Assembly: GCF_036417845.1 (NCBI RefSeq)
Contig: NC_089981.1
Location: forward strand, 25,626,001-25,690,000
From: Apteryx mantelli
Taxonomy: Eukaryota > Chordata > Aves > Apterygiformes > Apterygidae
Length of the DNA stretch: 64,000 nt
Reading direction: 5' to 3'
Shown: positions 1-20,600 of the stretch, in pieces
Position numbering within the stretch: the first letter of the stretch is position 1
Layout of the letters: every line of letters starts with the position of its first letter
Notes under the pieces: generated by a model
The model's database searches: none
Told to the model about the DNA's origin: nothing
The model's input: the letters and a program-made list of their open reading frames with translations, nothing else
Program-made: the position numbers and the translations under genes

Positions 1-347
1 GATACCCTTTTAATTTATTGCATTAATACTGGGTTGTCTAGTTGTAAGTTCACCATTATTCTTGTCCTGTGGAAGGCAGAGCAGCAGTATCTGCCCATTG
101 CCACTTTAAAGTAAGTTCAAGTTCAGCATCTTAAATTGTCAGAATTTTGAGGTTGGAGTGTCAGATAAAACCTTTACTTGTTTTCCTCCCCCACCTTTGC
201 AATAGTTTAACACATGAAGAAGTGTTAGTTAAGAAACCAGGAAGGAAGAACCTTGAAGTATACAGGAATAAAGTAAACAAGTGCCAGAACTCTCCCCTTC
301 CCCAAGTTGTTTGCTCCAAAATCCTTTACATTAGAGGCTCAACATAC
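1..347 (-). other. GTF2H1 intron 3 (partial)
   Basis: This is intronic sequence running off the left edge. I see no other gene or repeat in it. Confidence 0.85.
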
Positions 348-8527
<8,180 letters not shown>

Positions 8528-8590
8528 CGTGCGGGCCGGGGCCGGAGCCGGTGCTAGGGGGGCCCGGCCGCCTCCGGGGCCATGGGGCGG
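8528..8590 (-). other. GTF2H1: Candidate noncoding first exon of GTF2H1
   Basis: On the minus strand a plausible donor (CACG|GTAGGA) sits at 8527-8526 inside the CpG island, upstream of the start-codon exon's acceptor. A second possible donor (CGG|GTACGG) lies near 8445. The 5' end is a guess placed beside the E-box cluster; transcript data would be needed to fix it. Confidence 0.35.
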
Positions 8591-8594
8591 CGGG

Positions 8595-8605
8595 GGCACG
8601 TGACC
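8595..8605. promoter_or_regulatory. E-box 1, GGCACGTGACC
   Basis: The CACGTG core is at 8597-8602 with a 3' AC, so it fits the CACGTGAC half of the CLEAR element bound by TFEB/TFE3/MITF and by USF. Occupancy is inferred. Confidence 0.7.
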
Positions 8606-8639
8606 GGAACAAGCTGCGGCGGGCGGGCGCGGAAGCCGC

Positions 8640-8649
8640 GTCACGTGAC
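8640..8649. promoter_or_regulatory. E-box 2, perfect CLEAR palindrome GTCACGTGAC
   Basis: This is an exact 10-bp palindrome identical to the CLEAR consensus associated with lysosomal gene promoters. It is the strongest of three E-boxes in 91 bp. Confidence 0.8.
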
Positions 8650-8680
8650 GGCGAGGCCGCCATGGCGCGTCCCCCGCGCC

Positions 8681-8690
8681 TCACGTGACG
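8681..8690. promoter_or_regulatory. E-box 3, TCACGTGACG
   Basis: The CACGTG core is at 8682-8687 with TCACGTGA symmetry. It is exactly 40 bp downstream of E-box 2, about four helical turns, so the two sites would face the same side of the DNA. Confidence 0.75.
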
Positions 8691-8989
8691 CCCGCGCTCC
8701 CCCCGCCCGCCGCGGCCGCCTCCCCCCCCCAACCCCCCTTCCCCCGCCGCTGCCGCCGCGACGAGGTAACGGGCGCTGCCGCCCTCCCCGCCGCCCCCCA
8801 GCCCCGCGGCGCGGCCAGCCCGCTCCGCGCCCCGCCGGCGGCTCCGCTGCGAGGACGGCGCGGCGCCGCGGGGGAGGGGCCGCCCCTCGCCAACGGCCCG
8901 AGGGGGGAGGGGGCGCGCGCGTCGGCCTCACGCGGCCGGGGCGGGCGGGGCGCGTGACGCAGCTTCCTGCGGCGCCGGGCGCGACGCGG

Positions 8990-9082
8990 TAGAGAAAGGC
9001 CCCCCCCTCTCCCCTCTCTCAGCCGCTTCCGCGGGGCGGGGCCGCGCAGCAGCTGCGACGGCGGCCGTTGGCGACGGTTGGG
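8990..9082 (+). other. HPS5: Candidate noncoding exon 1 of HPS5
   Basis: The sequence is GC-rich and ends at a good donor (GGTTGG|GTGAGC, GT at 9083-9084) facing an acceptor at 10877. A pyrimidine-rich tract (about 9001-9020) may mark the start site. The 5' limit is not determinable from sequence alone. Confidence 0.5.
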
Positions 9083-10877
9083 GTGAGCAGGCGCCGCGAG
9101 CGGAGCGGAGCGGAGCGGGGCGGGGGGGGGGGGGGCGAGGGCGCGGCGGGGGCGAGCGCGTCCCCCGGGCGGGGCACGGCGCGGTGCTGGCTCGGCCGGC
9201 GCCGCTCCGCTCCCCCGGGCTCGGCGTCGGGGGCGGGACGCGCTGCGGGGGGATTTCTGGCGCAGAAACTGAAAGTTAGGGCTGTGACTTCCCGTGTCTT
9301 AAACCCCGGGTTAAATCCGCCGTTCAAACGCAGCTTTTGCTCTTGCGCCTGGCGCCTTCCGAGTACTGATAGACCCAAAACTGCCTTACGTGAGGGGTCG
9401 CGCTGTGTAACTTCTGCATCGCGTCTTGGTAGAGGACGGTGTTAGATGAGCGTCGCTTCGGCGCTCGGTGCAGTCACGCCGCGGTGCGGTGCTGCGGGGG
9501 CGGCGCCTTCCAGGCCGGGCCAGGCTCGGGTTGTCCGGCGCCCCTGGAGCGGGGCCGCTTCCCTGCCTACGTGCCTTCATTGAAAAGGCGCTTCTGCGGG
9601 AAGCGGCGGTTTTCTAATGGAGTCTTGTGGTACTTCGTGGTTTGCTCTCTGTGTTCGGGGGAAAACGCGTTGTTTTATCGTCCTTTAAGCCGGAGAATGG
9701 CCAACAGAATATGCGCCTAAAGCGAAGGCAACTGCTGATTGCTGAGAGCAGAGTGCCCAGGAGGAGCTTCAAACCTCTGCCTGGCTTTGTTTTACTGGAG
9801 TTATCTGTGACCTTCCTTCTGCCAGAGTGTGTAAGGGAGACATTAGGATATTTTTCTGGACCAAATATTCTGTAATCAGCAACAAAGTTGTCAGTCTTTA
9901 ATCATCAAAGGTGTTCTAGTCTTAATCTCTTAAACAGACTGTCTCTCATAAGTAATTGTAGTCAAGAAATAATTTCGAGTTTCTCTGGCTAAACATGTGT
10001 CCTTCCTTTTCTACTGCCTGATGAGAATCAGCTTTCATATTTCTAGCAATCTACTTTTTTTATAGGATGGAGTTTCTGGGGGGCTTTTCATTTAATTTAT
10101 AGTATTACATGTTAAACACTTACAAGTTCAAAGACTTGAGTATGACATGTAACATCTGTTTTTTTAAGCAATATAAAAGTCTAAATTAAAAAAAAAATCC
10201 TTTGCAGTGTGTTGTATTTTGTTTTGTTTTTCTACAGCATGTGCTGTTTAGGAAACATATGTGGGGTTGTGCCTTTAACTCTTATTTTTCATTTGTTGCT
10301 ATCTATTATGTATGCTGAATAGGAGGTTCTACTGTGTAGCTTATACAGATATATGTATAGCTATACTAAAAATGTGCAAAGACAGGGAAATCTAAAATTG
10401 GTATCAGTTGAGGTTACAACCGTAATACTCTAATTGTAGTTTTGAGGAGGAAGAAGATGCAAGTGTAAAATGCCAATGGTAAATGTTTCTCTACAGAGCT
10501 TTGACAAGATAGTTTAAAATCAGGGATGCATCTGTGTTTGGGGGAGGAGGAATGCATTTTAACATAAAATAATGCATTTTCTGTAGGAAGACAGAGCTCT
10601 TGTTTCACAGGTAGATGTAAATACTTCTAATACCTACAACTTAAATATTTCCAAATTTGGTCTCTGATAGGTTGTTTTCTGAAATGAACTTAAACAAAAG
10701 CTTATAGTAAACAAAGCAGGGCTCTAATTTTGCAGTCCTCAGGGAAAGAAGACCCTTTTAGCATGGTAAAATCTGATGCTGTTTCTGTGTCTTCCTTGTA
10801 ATAATTTCCTTAACTACCGAAGAACAGGAGTAGTACAAGAAAGTAAACTAATAAAGAACTTACCATGTTTTTGACAG
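9083..10877 (+). other. HPS5 intron 1 (inferred)
   Basis: The CpG-rich part persists to about 9600 and then turns AT-rich. No repeat or coding exon was recognised. It ends at acceptor TTTTTGACAG. Confidence 0.6.
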
Positions 10878-10901
10878 GTAGAGCTAAAAGCTGAAGCAGT
10901 A

Positions 10902-10927
10902 ATGCACCAATGACTGAGTACTGCTAG
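10902..10927 (+). promoter_or_regulatory. Two overlapping short upstream ORFs in the HPS5 5' UTR
   Basis: Between the inferred exon 2 acceptor (10877) and the HPS5 start lie ATG CAC CAA TGA (10902-10913) and an overlapping ATG ACT GAG TAC TGC TAG (10910-10927). The second ends 13 nt before the HPS5 ATG. They would be in the mRNA leader if the exon begins at 10878. Any effect on translation is inference. Confidence 0.55.
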
Positions 10928-10940
10928 TCTTCATACATCA

Positions 10941-11048
10941 ATGGCCTCTGTGCAAATGATTCCAGACTCTTACAACCATGTGTTGGCAGAGTTTGAATGT
11001 TTGGATCCATTGCTTTCTGCACTCAGGCTGGATTCTAGTCGTCTGAAG
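10941..11048 (+). CDS. HPS5: HPS5 exon 2 (start codon), residues 1-36
   Basis: It starts [19 protein letters not shown] and ends [15 protein letters not shown]. It aligns from residue 1 with the human MAFVPVIPESYSHVLAEFE, which fixes the start. Phase 0 at the 3' end. Confidence 0.97.
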
Positions 11049-14000
11049 GTGAGGTTGTGATGTTTATTAAAAAAAAAAAAATCATTTAATTATGTTATTT
11101 GGCTTATTATTCTGATTAACCCACAAAATTAATTTAGTTCTCTTTGGGTGTGTGCATGCTAGCTTATGGGGGAAAGAGAAGTAAAGACAGAAAACCTTAT
11201 TACTCTGTATGTGTTTTCTTAATGGAACTATAGGGTTAAAAAATTTTTTAGAGGATTCCTAGCTTCTCCTGTTTGCTCCAATCTTGGAGAATTTTATTCT
11301 AATATCTTTGACAACAGCTGTGCTGCCAGTATTTCAGGAGTGGTATGCAAACACTGAGCTCACTTTAACAACAACAAAACGTTATTGTGAGAAAAGATAC
11401 CATTATTAGTACTTGTTAGCTGCTGTGTTCCATATTGTGATTGTTATTCCTTCAGTGCACGTGCATAGCTGTGTCCAGGAGATGGCTGGCTCTAGGCACT
11501 TCAGGAGGAGGACTGAACCTTATACAGAAAGAAGGTTGGAAGCAGAGACTCTTTTTGACCCATAAGGTAAGGATAAAGAACTGTGCACAAAAGCATTTGG
11601 GAAAGTGGGAGTGGAATTGTTCTAATTTAATGTTTATTAAGAGAATCAACAGGTGTTTTCTGCTTGCCAAACTCTCCAAAGAAGGTGAAATTTTAGACTT
11701 CTCTATTTAAAAAAAAAAAAAAAAGTAGTAGTGGAGTATATCCACAGAGTATGTGGTACAGTAGATTTCATGAGGTGTGAAAGAAATGATTTGAGAGGGA
11801 CAGGCCTCTCTGTTCTTCAAATCCTTACTTTTAACAATGGCAAAAAAATCACCTGGATACTTAAGAGTCAGAAGAAAACCTTGAATATGAAACCAGAGCA
11901 GCTAACTTGTAGATAACTATCAATGTTTGGGTGTCCAAACTATGAAGTACTTGGATTAAACAAAGAGATAAGCTTGCTTGCTTTTACTGAAAGGAGACAA
12001 GAAACGTTTACTGGGACAGTGAATGCTGTTTCTATGAGTACTGTTTCTGCAAGCAGATGCTGTTTTGTGGGAGCCATTGCTACTCGCACCATAACATGAA
12101 TGCCTTTTAAGGTTGGGAACAGCTAGCTTAATTCTGGGAAAACAACTTCCATAAACACAAGGGCAAGAGACTGTTCCCAAAGCAGAGAATGAACTGCTGT
12201 TGTTTTTCTTGATGCTTTCATGTTGTTGTTGTCAGTTGAATCTTTTTAGAGTAAATTCACTGTTGCAAATAAAACCCAAATAAACACCACAACAACCTGG
12301 TAGCAGCTGTTGACTTTAGTACGTTTTATTTCATACATAGGGATCAAAATTGCATGTTCGTAAAGGTAGTACAGGAACTTTTACCTGCACTTAAACCCTT
12401 CCTTGCTTTCAGGAAGGTGCCATTTCCCAGGTTGCCTGTTGTTTACATGATGAAGACTATGTTGCTGTAGCCACCAGGTGAGTGATGTACTTAAAATATT
12501 TATCTAGCTTTCAAGTTTATAAAATATGCTTCTTTATCACTGATAAAATATTGAACAATTTTAAAAGACTTATTCTTAAGTTTCATTTCCTTTTAACTGT
12601 TGCAGCCAAGGTCTTGTAGTTGTCTGGGAGTTGAATCAGGAACGTCGTGGGAAGCCAGAAAGGATTTACGTTTCCTCTGAGCATAAGGGCAGAAAAGTCA
12701 CAGCTCTGTGTTGGGATACAGCTGCCCTTCGGGTTTTTGTAGGAGATCATGTGGGAAAAGTATCAGCCATCAAGATTAACACATCGAAACAAGGCAAGGT
12801 AAAATGTTGCGTACTTTCTTTGAGATGAATCGGTTCTCAAGGGATGAGATAGGGAATCTTTGTTTGTTTTAGTGAGGTAGAACAGAAGAAAACTTGCCAG
12901 TTGATGAAGATCTGGTAGCTTTGGTGACTGCTGGGATGAAGAACTAGTCTTTTAAGGAGAAATCTTTACTTCTGAATTTTTTTTCATCCTACTTTTAGTT
13001 AATTTGGTGACACGACATAAAAATACTTTGAAATGTACAGAATTAAGAATTAAACATTTTGATGCATGATTTGGCACTATAAAGAGAAATTGAATTCAGA
13101 TTCACTTTGTGTGCTCAGGTACTGATGGAAATTTGCCCAGACTTCAAAAATTTGAGCAAATCCACAAGTTGTCTTAAAAACGTTTGCCATAATCAAGATA
13201 GAGCCTGGTCTTACAGAATTCCCTTTAGTTTAGGACAAGGTAATATTAAAAATGTTTGTTAGACCTGGCTCAACTTCTCCCTCTTGGAATTTACAAGTTC
13301 CAAGCCCAGGGTCTTAGTGTTTCTGAGCCTGTTGGACTCCTTAGACTCCAACTACAGGTTCAGTTGTTGTTTTTAGTCCTCAGTTTAGATGTCAACTGGA
13401 AAAAGGCAACCCCAGGCTCTCGTTTTCTTGGCTTCCTGGATCAGCAGGGAAACTCCACTTGTTTATCCAGTTTCTGAAATGTGTCTTTCCCAGGTTCTGT
13501 CTAGATACTTCTATTTTTAATGATGTGAGTTAGTTGAAGGTGGCCCTCAAGCTTAAATCCGTTCTGTTCTGTGCAAAAGGAACACAAGTTAATGAATGGC
13601 GGTCTGATTTCTTGCCCTTCTTGAGTATTCTTTAAGTTTTACTGTTACTAGGTCCTTTCCTCCTCCTTTTAATCTGTAAAATGCAGCACAACCTGGAACT
13701 AGTTCTGTTCTTTCAGGTCCTCTTTAGCCTTCCTGAAATACTTTGGAGGAAAGTTGACTTAGAAATAGCAAGAATATTGCATTTAAAGTAAGGGGGGGGG
13801 GAACTGTGGGAGGGGAGGGAAAAGGAGAGGAGAGTAGAGCGATGTTCATGAAATATGTACCTGCTTGTGCCGGTTAAAGGGATTGGCCTGTTGATTCTCT
13901 AATGTAATACAGTTGTTCAAAATAAGGAATTGACAGATTCCTAACAAAGAAAACAGCTTTAAGTTGTCAAAGACAGTGACTGCTAGAAAATTTGAGCGTA

Positions 14001-14563
14001 GCTCCCTGTAGCTTTATTTTTCTTATGAATAAGAAGTCTCTCTATGACTTTTTGCCACCCGTGCAAACTGAGAGAATTATATGATAAATAGCATTTGGGT
14101 AATTTACTGCAGAGTGATAGAGCAAATGTGTAAATTTTATGTAAGCCACCTAAATCTGAGGGAAGTTTTTCATATTAAGTAATCCCTCAGATCTGTCTCC
14201 ATGAGACTGCTGGCTGAAAGTACCAATATCGGGAGAGGAGGGTTGAGAGAATCAGCAGAAGAACGAAGTTTGCAAAAGCAACAATAAAAAAACTTTTATG
14301 TTACAGAAAATATATATTCTTCATTAAAAATAAGGCTGCTATGTGAATAGAAATTTTTTTTTTTAATCTTCAAAAATAGTTTTGGGAAGAGGAGGATTTG
14401 AAGTGTTAAGTTTCTAAGCATGAGAGCCTTGTTTTGTAAGGGAGCAAGAAGAAAGGAATTGCACTGTCTTGCTCTGTCTTATTCCATATAATCATAGTAT
14501 ACACTTTAAATTTTCCAATTTTAACTTTATGAAATATTCTTTACATTGAACTGAGGCCCAATA

Positions 14564-14606
<43 letters not shown>

Positions 14607-17600
14607 TCCCCTCTCCTCTTTAACCTTAGGCTGCTGCCACTTTTGTGATGTTTCCTGTTCAGATTATAACCACCGTAGACTCTCGGGTAGTTCAGCTTGA
14701 TTATTTGGATGGAAGACTGCTCATATCTTCACTTACACGTACTTATTTGTGCGATACTGAGAGGCAAGTATTATTTTACTTATAAATTATTGCTCTCTAC
14801 AGAATTGCAAAGAGTAGCTGCAGTTGGAAGGGACCTCTGAAGATCACCCAGTCCAGTTTTCCTGCTCAAAGCAGGGTCACCTAGGGCAAATTGCTCAAAA
14901 CTGTGTCCAGTCAGGTTCTGAATATCTCCCAAGTGTGGAGACTCCACAACCTCTCTTGGCATCCTGTTCCAGCATTTGGCCACACTCTTAGTAAAAAAAA
15001 GTTTTCTTCTGTTGAAATGGAATTTCCTGCATGTCAGTTTGTGCCCTTTTCCCCTTGTGCTTTCACGGGGCACCACTGAGAAGGGTCCGGTTCTGTGATC
15101 TTGCCTCCCCCTCATCAAGTATTTATACACGGTGATAAGATCCCCTCGAGGCTGCGCAATCCCAGCTCTCAGCCTCTCCTGGTATGTGTCAGATGCACCA
15201 GTCCCATAATCCTCTTTGCAGCCCTTTGCTGGACTCACTCCAGTGTCTCCATGCCTATTTCCTCACTTTTTCCCTGGTCTTCCTGTTGCTGCTGATACTC
15301 TTGTAGAAGCCTTTCTTGTTGCCCTTCATGTCCCTTGCCAGATTCAACTCCAGTTGACACTTGTAAATATTGTTTCACTCTGTCTTTTATAATAATCATT
15401 ACAGGCTTGTAAACAAAACCAAAAAAACCCTCAAAAACAGTTCAGCATTAGGATTTAGCATTTTGACTCATCCAGGAGAACATAAAATTAAATAGATACT
15501 TTATTAACACTGTCTAAATAAATACATTTTTGCCCACCAGAGAGAAGTTCTGGAAAATTGGTAACAAAGAAAGAGATGGAGAATTTGGAGCCTGTTTCTT
15601 CCCGGTTGGAAAGAACAGTGGGAATCAGCAGCCATTAATATATTGTGCCCGGCCTGGCTCAAGGATGTGGGAGGTGAACTTTGAAGGGGAAGTGCAAAGC
15701 ACGCATCAGTTCAAGCAGCTGCTCTCATCACCGCCTCTCCCTGTTGTTACTCTCGGGTACTAGTGTAAATTTTATCAGTGATAAATTGGCTTGTGACTTC
15801 TTGGTATTGATGCCGTTTGTCTCGGACTAGAAGTTGAAATGAACTCTTAGTGCAGTCAAACTTAATCCTAGTTGTAATCTTAATGCATTCTACTCTAGTG
15901 ATTGAAGCCAGTAGTTGAGTTATCAAAAATAATAAGGCCTTGGTACTGCATGTGTGTCTACTGCAATGAATGTTTCTATTGTAAGACTATACGCATTTCA
16001 GCCAGCCTTGTATTTATAGGTTTAAGAATATTACACTATTTTTAACAATATATTATTGTAGTTATGCCCAGTAACAGATAATAATTTTACCTGTTGCTTT
16101 ATAGGATGGATCCTCATTATACTGGTACCAGCTGTTCTGCACAATCTTTACCTTTCCCCAAGCTCCTATATTTGACGTAAGTATTTGTCAGCATGGTGTC
16201 CTGTTGATAAAGTAGATTTAAAAAAAAAAAAAAAAAAATTGTGTAGCCTTCTAATTTGTCTTCTCAACTTAGTCTTTTTGCATAAGACTTTTCCAAGTAT
16301 TGTGCTAAAGAACAGTCTCATTTCTCACTTGCTGTGCTTAACATACGCAGGGATGACATTGGCTTACAGCGACTGCCTGTGGCTGGTGCAATGAATTTTT
16401 GAATACTTATCTGTTTTGTTTACAGTGAGCACTGTGTAATGACCTGGACAGAAAGAGGCATTTATATCTTTGTTCCCCAAAGTGTGCAAGTCTTACTCTG
16501 GAGCGAAGTAAAAGGTAAACTTTAAGATTCTTATTTCTGCAGTATTGTCTGTCGCTTCTGAAGTCCTTGCCTAACACAGTTTTTTCAAGCTCTGTTTCTA
16601 CAGCTGGATTGCAGAACACTTATCAGAAAACTCTTTTGGCTTATCTATCAGGTTTATCTTTGAGTACTAAGAAACCAGCCCTCTCCCCCCCACCAACCCC
16701 TCCCTCCATACTTCTAAAAACATCTATACAGATGCTTGAGGAACAAAACAGTGTATAGTGAATCTTAAACTTATCAAGTATGGTAGGGGAATAACCAAGT
16801 CTGCAGTACCCTTTCTTCACTTCTGTTTATTCAGGTTTACTCTCAGGCATCCTCTGAAGGATAATCTGGCTGCTGAAAGCTTAAAACCTTTTTAACACTA
16901 GTCTAAATCAAAACCAGGGAATGTACTTTAGAGAATTGGCATGTAAGTGAAGCCTCATAAATAGTTATGCATGTATGGTTATTACCATAGTCCTAGAACT
17001 GCTAGGGTCATTCTCTCTCAAACCCTCCTTCCTCCTTTTTTTGGTGTTAAATTTCCAGAGCCTTTGTCATGGAGTGTTTGCATATAATGACTATCTCATA
17101 TGAAAACTGCTGAAGGGTCAAAGTGTTTTTCTGCTAGTAAATGTTTTCCTTCTGTTTCGAAGCTAACAATTGCATGTTTCTCTCTTGTCTTTATCAGTCT
17201 TAATTTAGTTTTTCATTCCTCTTCAGAGGAAAAAGAAACTTCCAGTAACTTAAGTGTTTTTTTGTTTGTTCATTTTTCTTTCCAATGCTAGAAATGCAAG
17301 TCTAGAAGTTTTGGTATTTTAATTGCGCTTTATAGTTTAGATGCTAGCTTAGTGTTGTTTGGTGTTTGTTCCTCATACTACGGTTGTACTACAAAGTATT
17401 AGGCTTTTGCACTCTTTGGAAGTCAGATGTGAAATATGTTTTCACCTGTCTTCAGGAACAGAAAGAAATTCTGATTAGTGATTTCCATTCTTAAACTTTT
17501 TTATGCATCTGATTTTGCAGATATTCAGGATATTGCAGTTTACAAAAACGAACTGTTCTGTCTGCATACAAATGGAAAAGTCATACACCTCTCCCTTCTG

Positions 17601-20600
17601 CTGGTAGACCGTTGCGTAGAGCGTCTGATGAGAAGAGGGTTCTGGACCCTTGCTGCCAGGGTCTGTTGTCTCTTCCAGAACTCGATTATTTCTTGCAGAG
17701 TAAGTAAATATCTCTTCATAAGTGTGCAATGCAACTTTAGTTTCCTGCTCCCCTTCTCCAATAAGTTCCATGGATTTCTCAAGTTTGTATTCTTGAACTT
17801 TTTAAAAAATAAGCTAGGCGTTGCACATTTTGTATCAAACTTAGCCTGCATATATGGTATCTTTGAAAACAGCCTTTTGCTTTTCACCTCTGCATTAGAA
17901 TAATAACGCTTCTGTTTCACTGTCTATATGTAGGCAAGAAAAAATTTGCCTCTAGACAGGCTGGAGCACTTGAAGTCCCAGCTGGATATCTCAACCCAAC
18001 AGGAGCTTGTTGCCCGACTGGAAGAACTGATTTCAAAGTTGGAACCTCCAGATTCTGCATGCAGCAGTAGGAGGAGCAGTATTTCATCTCATGTAAGTGT
18101 ATTGATAGTGCCAATAATTTTACCCTCTGTTTTTTATCTTTAAGGCTTAAAATCTTGTTCCTCAGTCTGCAGGTGAGGCTTTCACATTCATTGTGTCTAT
18201 TACAGCTGATAATGCTACTTTCTAATGTTAATAGAGGTAGAGAGGTATGAAATACTAGTACTTACATTCTTTAGACTCTTATACCTCTGCTTTCATTCCA
18301 TGTTATTTTGTGGCTAATGGTTGAGATGTGGACAGAGACAGACACAAAGAAGGCTTTCTCTGCAACTGAATTTAGTTTCCTAGTGTGCTTCAATAAAGGT
18401 CATCTTGATTGTAACTAGTATTATCTGGTGAAAGCCAGATGTCCACATGTTCAGAACTACCCTAGCTCCATTTAAAATGTTGTCTCACTTAATGAAGCTT
18501 AAGCAGAAGACTGAGAAACCAATCAAAGCATATTTCTAGCATTCTTTTGGTTGGTGTTGATTTGGCTTCCTGCTAGGTTTTCAAGGAAGGGGAACTATTT
18601 CATAATTAATATCAGGTCAGTTGCTGCTTTCGTTTTTAACAGTGTTTAAAAAGTAAAGTTTAAAAAAAAAAAGTGAAGTAAATTCCATCTTGATGTGGTA
18701 GATGAGTTTTTTCTATTAATAGATGAGAAAGTAAACTACATAGACTGACCATGAGCAAAAGGATGTACGTATGTCCTGGAAGCAAATAGTTTTGAAGGGT
18801 CCGTAATTGTGCTGACTGGGTTTTGTGAACTGGCAAAAAGCGTACAAATACAACAGACTCCTGAGTACACAGGTGAAAAGGGGCGAAGTGCCTGACTCCA
18901 GGTATATAGTCTGATGCACGACTAAAGCAGAGATGTTTTTGTCTCATGGTCTTGTACTAAGTGCAACAGTTGTTCCATAGGCTACCTTCCTGAAAGCAGT
19001 TGCAGCGTATACATCTTTATAAAGTCATTGGGCTGCAGACTTAACAGCATGTGTGCGCTTTTGCATTCTGGGTACATCAAAAATATGTCCTTATACAGGG
19101 CTCTTCCAGGTGGTAAATTATAAACTACTCAGAGGTTATTTGTGTGGGAACGGTTGTTTCATTTCCTTCTGGGAAGTTTAACAAAGTGCAACTTGCAAAA
19201 TATCCAACTTTTCTCCCTTGTTTGACAGGAAAGCTTCAGTGTCTTAGACTCTGGAATATATCGTGTTGTTAGTCGAAGAGGCAGTCAGTCAGATGAAGAT
19301 TCATGTTCTCTCCACAGTCAAACATTTTCAGAAGATGAGAGATTTAAAGAATTTCCTGTACACCAGGAAGATGAGCAGGTGGAACCTGGTAATGGTTCTT
19401 AATGAAAATATGTTTTTCAGATGCAGTTTTACTCTACAAAAAACTTGATTGGGTTGCTCTTTGCTCTCATTTTCTGCTCTCAAGTTATCCATGATTAAAT
19501 CTTCTAATTGGATCAATGGAATACAGGCACCTCACTTTCCAGCAGCTCCCTGTGATCTGTAACAGTCCCATTCTTTTTTGAAACATTAGGGTGAAATGCT
19601 GGCTTCATAGAAATTCAAGTGTTAAAAAAGAAAAACAAATAACTCCCATCTCCTCCCCGGGAGGGGGGCGGGAGTGGTCCAGAAGGTTTTTTCTGAGCCA
19701 AGGTTTCATGCAATTATTTTTCTCCCCTTTGTGTAATTCAGCATTAATGCTGAGAGTATCCTGGCTAACTACAGCAGTGTTAATGTGTCTCAAATGAGAT
19801 TTGCTTGCTGTCAGTACCCTACCAGTAATTTCAGCCCCAGGAAAGAATTTGTTAATCTTGGCTCTGGCTTTATATTACTTCATGGAAAACAGTAGATTTA
19901 GGATAAGAGTTTTTAACTTTCTTGCAGGATTTCATTTGTAGAGGGGATGGTCTCTTAGGCATATATACATTAGCATAGGGATTGTATAATTGTTAGTAAC
20001 TAACACTTAGACCATCCAGTGAACTGCTTTTTTCCCCTCTTCCCCCTGGAATCTCTCTCTGGACCAAAGCTAGAGTAGAATGTAATAGATCTTGTTCTCT
20101 GCTCCGCTTGAGTTTGTGGGGATGCAGAAACTTTGAGGAACATGTTTAATTCTAGGTATTAGAAAGTCCGTTCTTGAGCTTTTGTATAGAGTATATGCCA
20201 TTTGAGGAGGGAGATAGTTTGGTTGCTTTGCCAGGGACCTGCAGTGGGAGAGTGTAGGAATTCATATTTACTCCTTTGTCAGTAGTGTTGGCCTACTGAC
20301 TAAAGCAAATGCTGTTTGTAGTCCATTCCTTTTCACTTGCCTCTTCTTGCTCACTTGTTATTTTTATGTTGATGCACATATTGCATTGTTTCAAACATTA
20401 AAATCTGTTACATGAAGAATCGTAATTTTTGAATGTCAGGAGTTAAAACTTTTCAATTTCACTCGACAAGTGATTAAATTGGCTGATTGTTTCAAAGTAG
20501 AAAAGTTCATTGCTTTTCTGTGCCTGTGTACTTCATGTGGTTTTTAAGATAAATATACTTAGGGAATAACTTTCTTTTCTTTCTTCCCTGAATTGGAACT

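Noticed and set aside
14780-15238. 152-codon minus-strand open frame in HPS5 intron 6
   Set aside because: It is the C-terminal remnant of CR1 ORF2, not a host gene.
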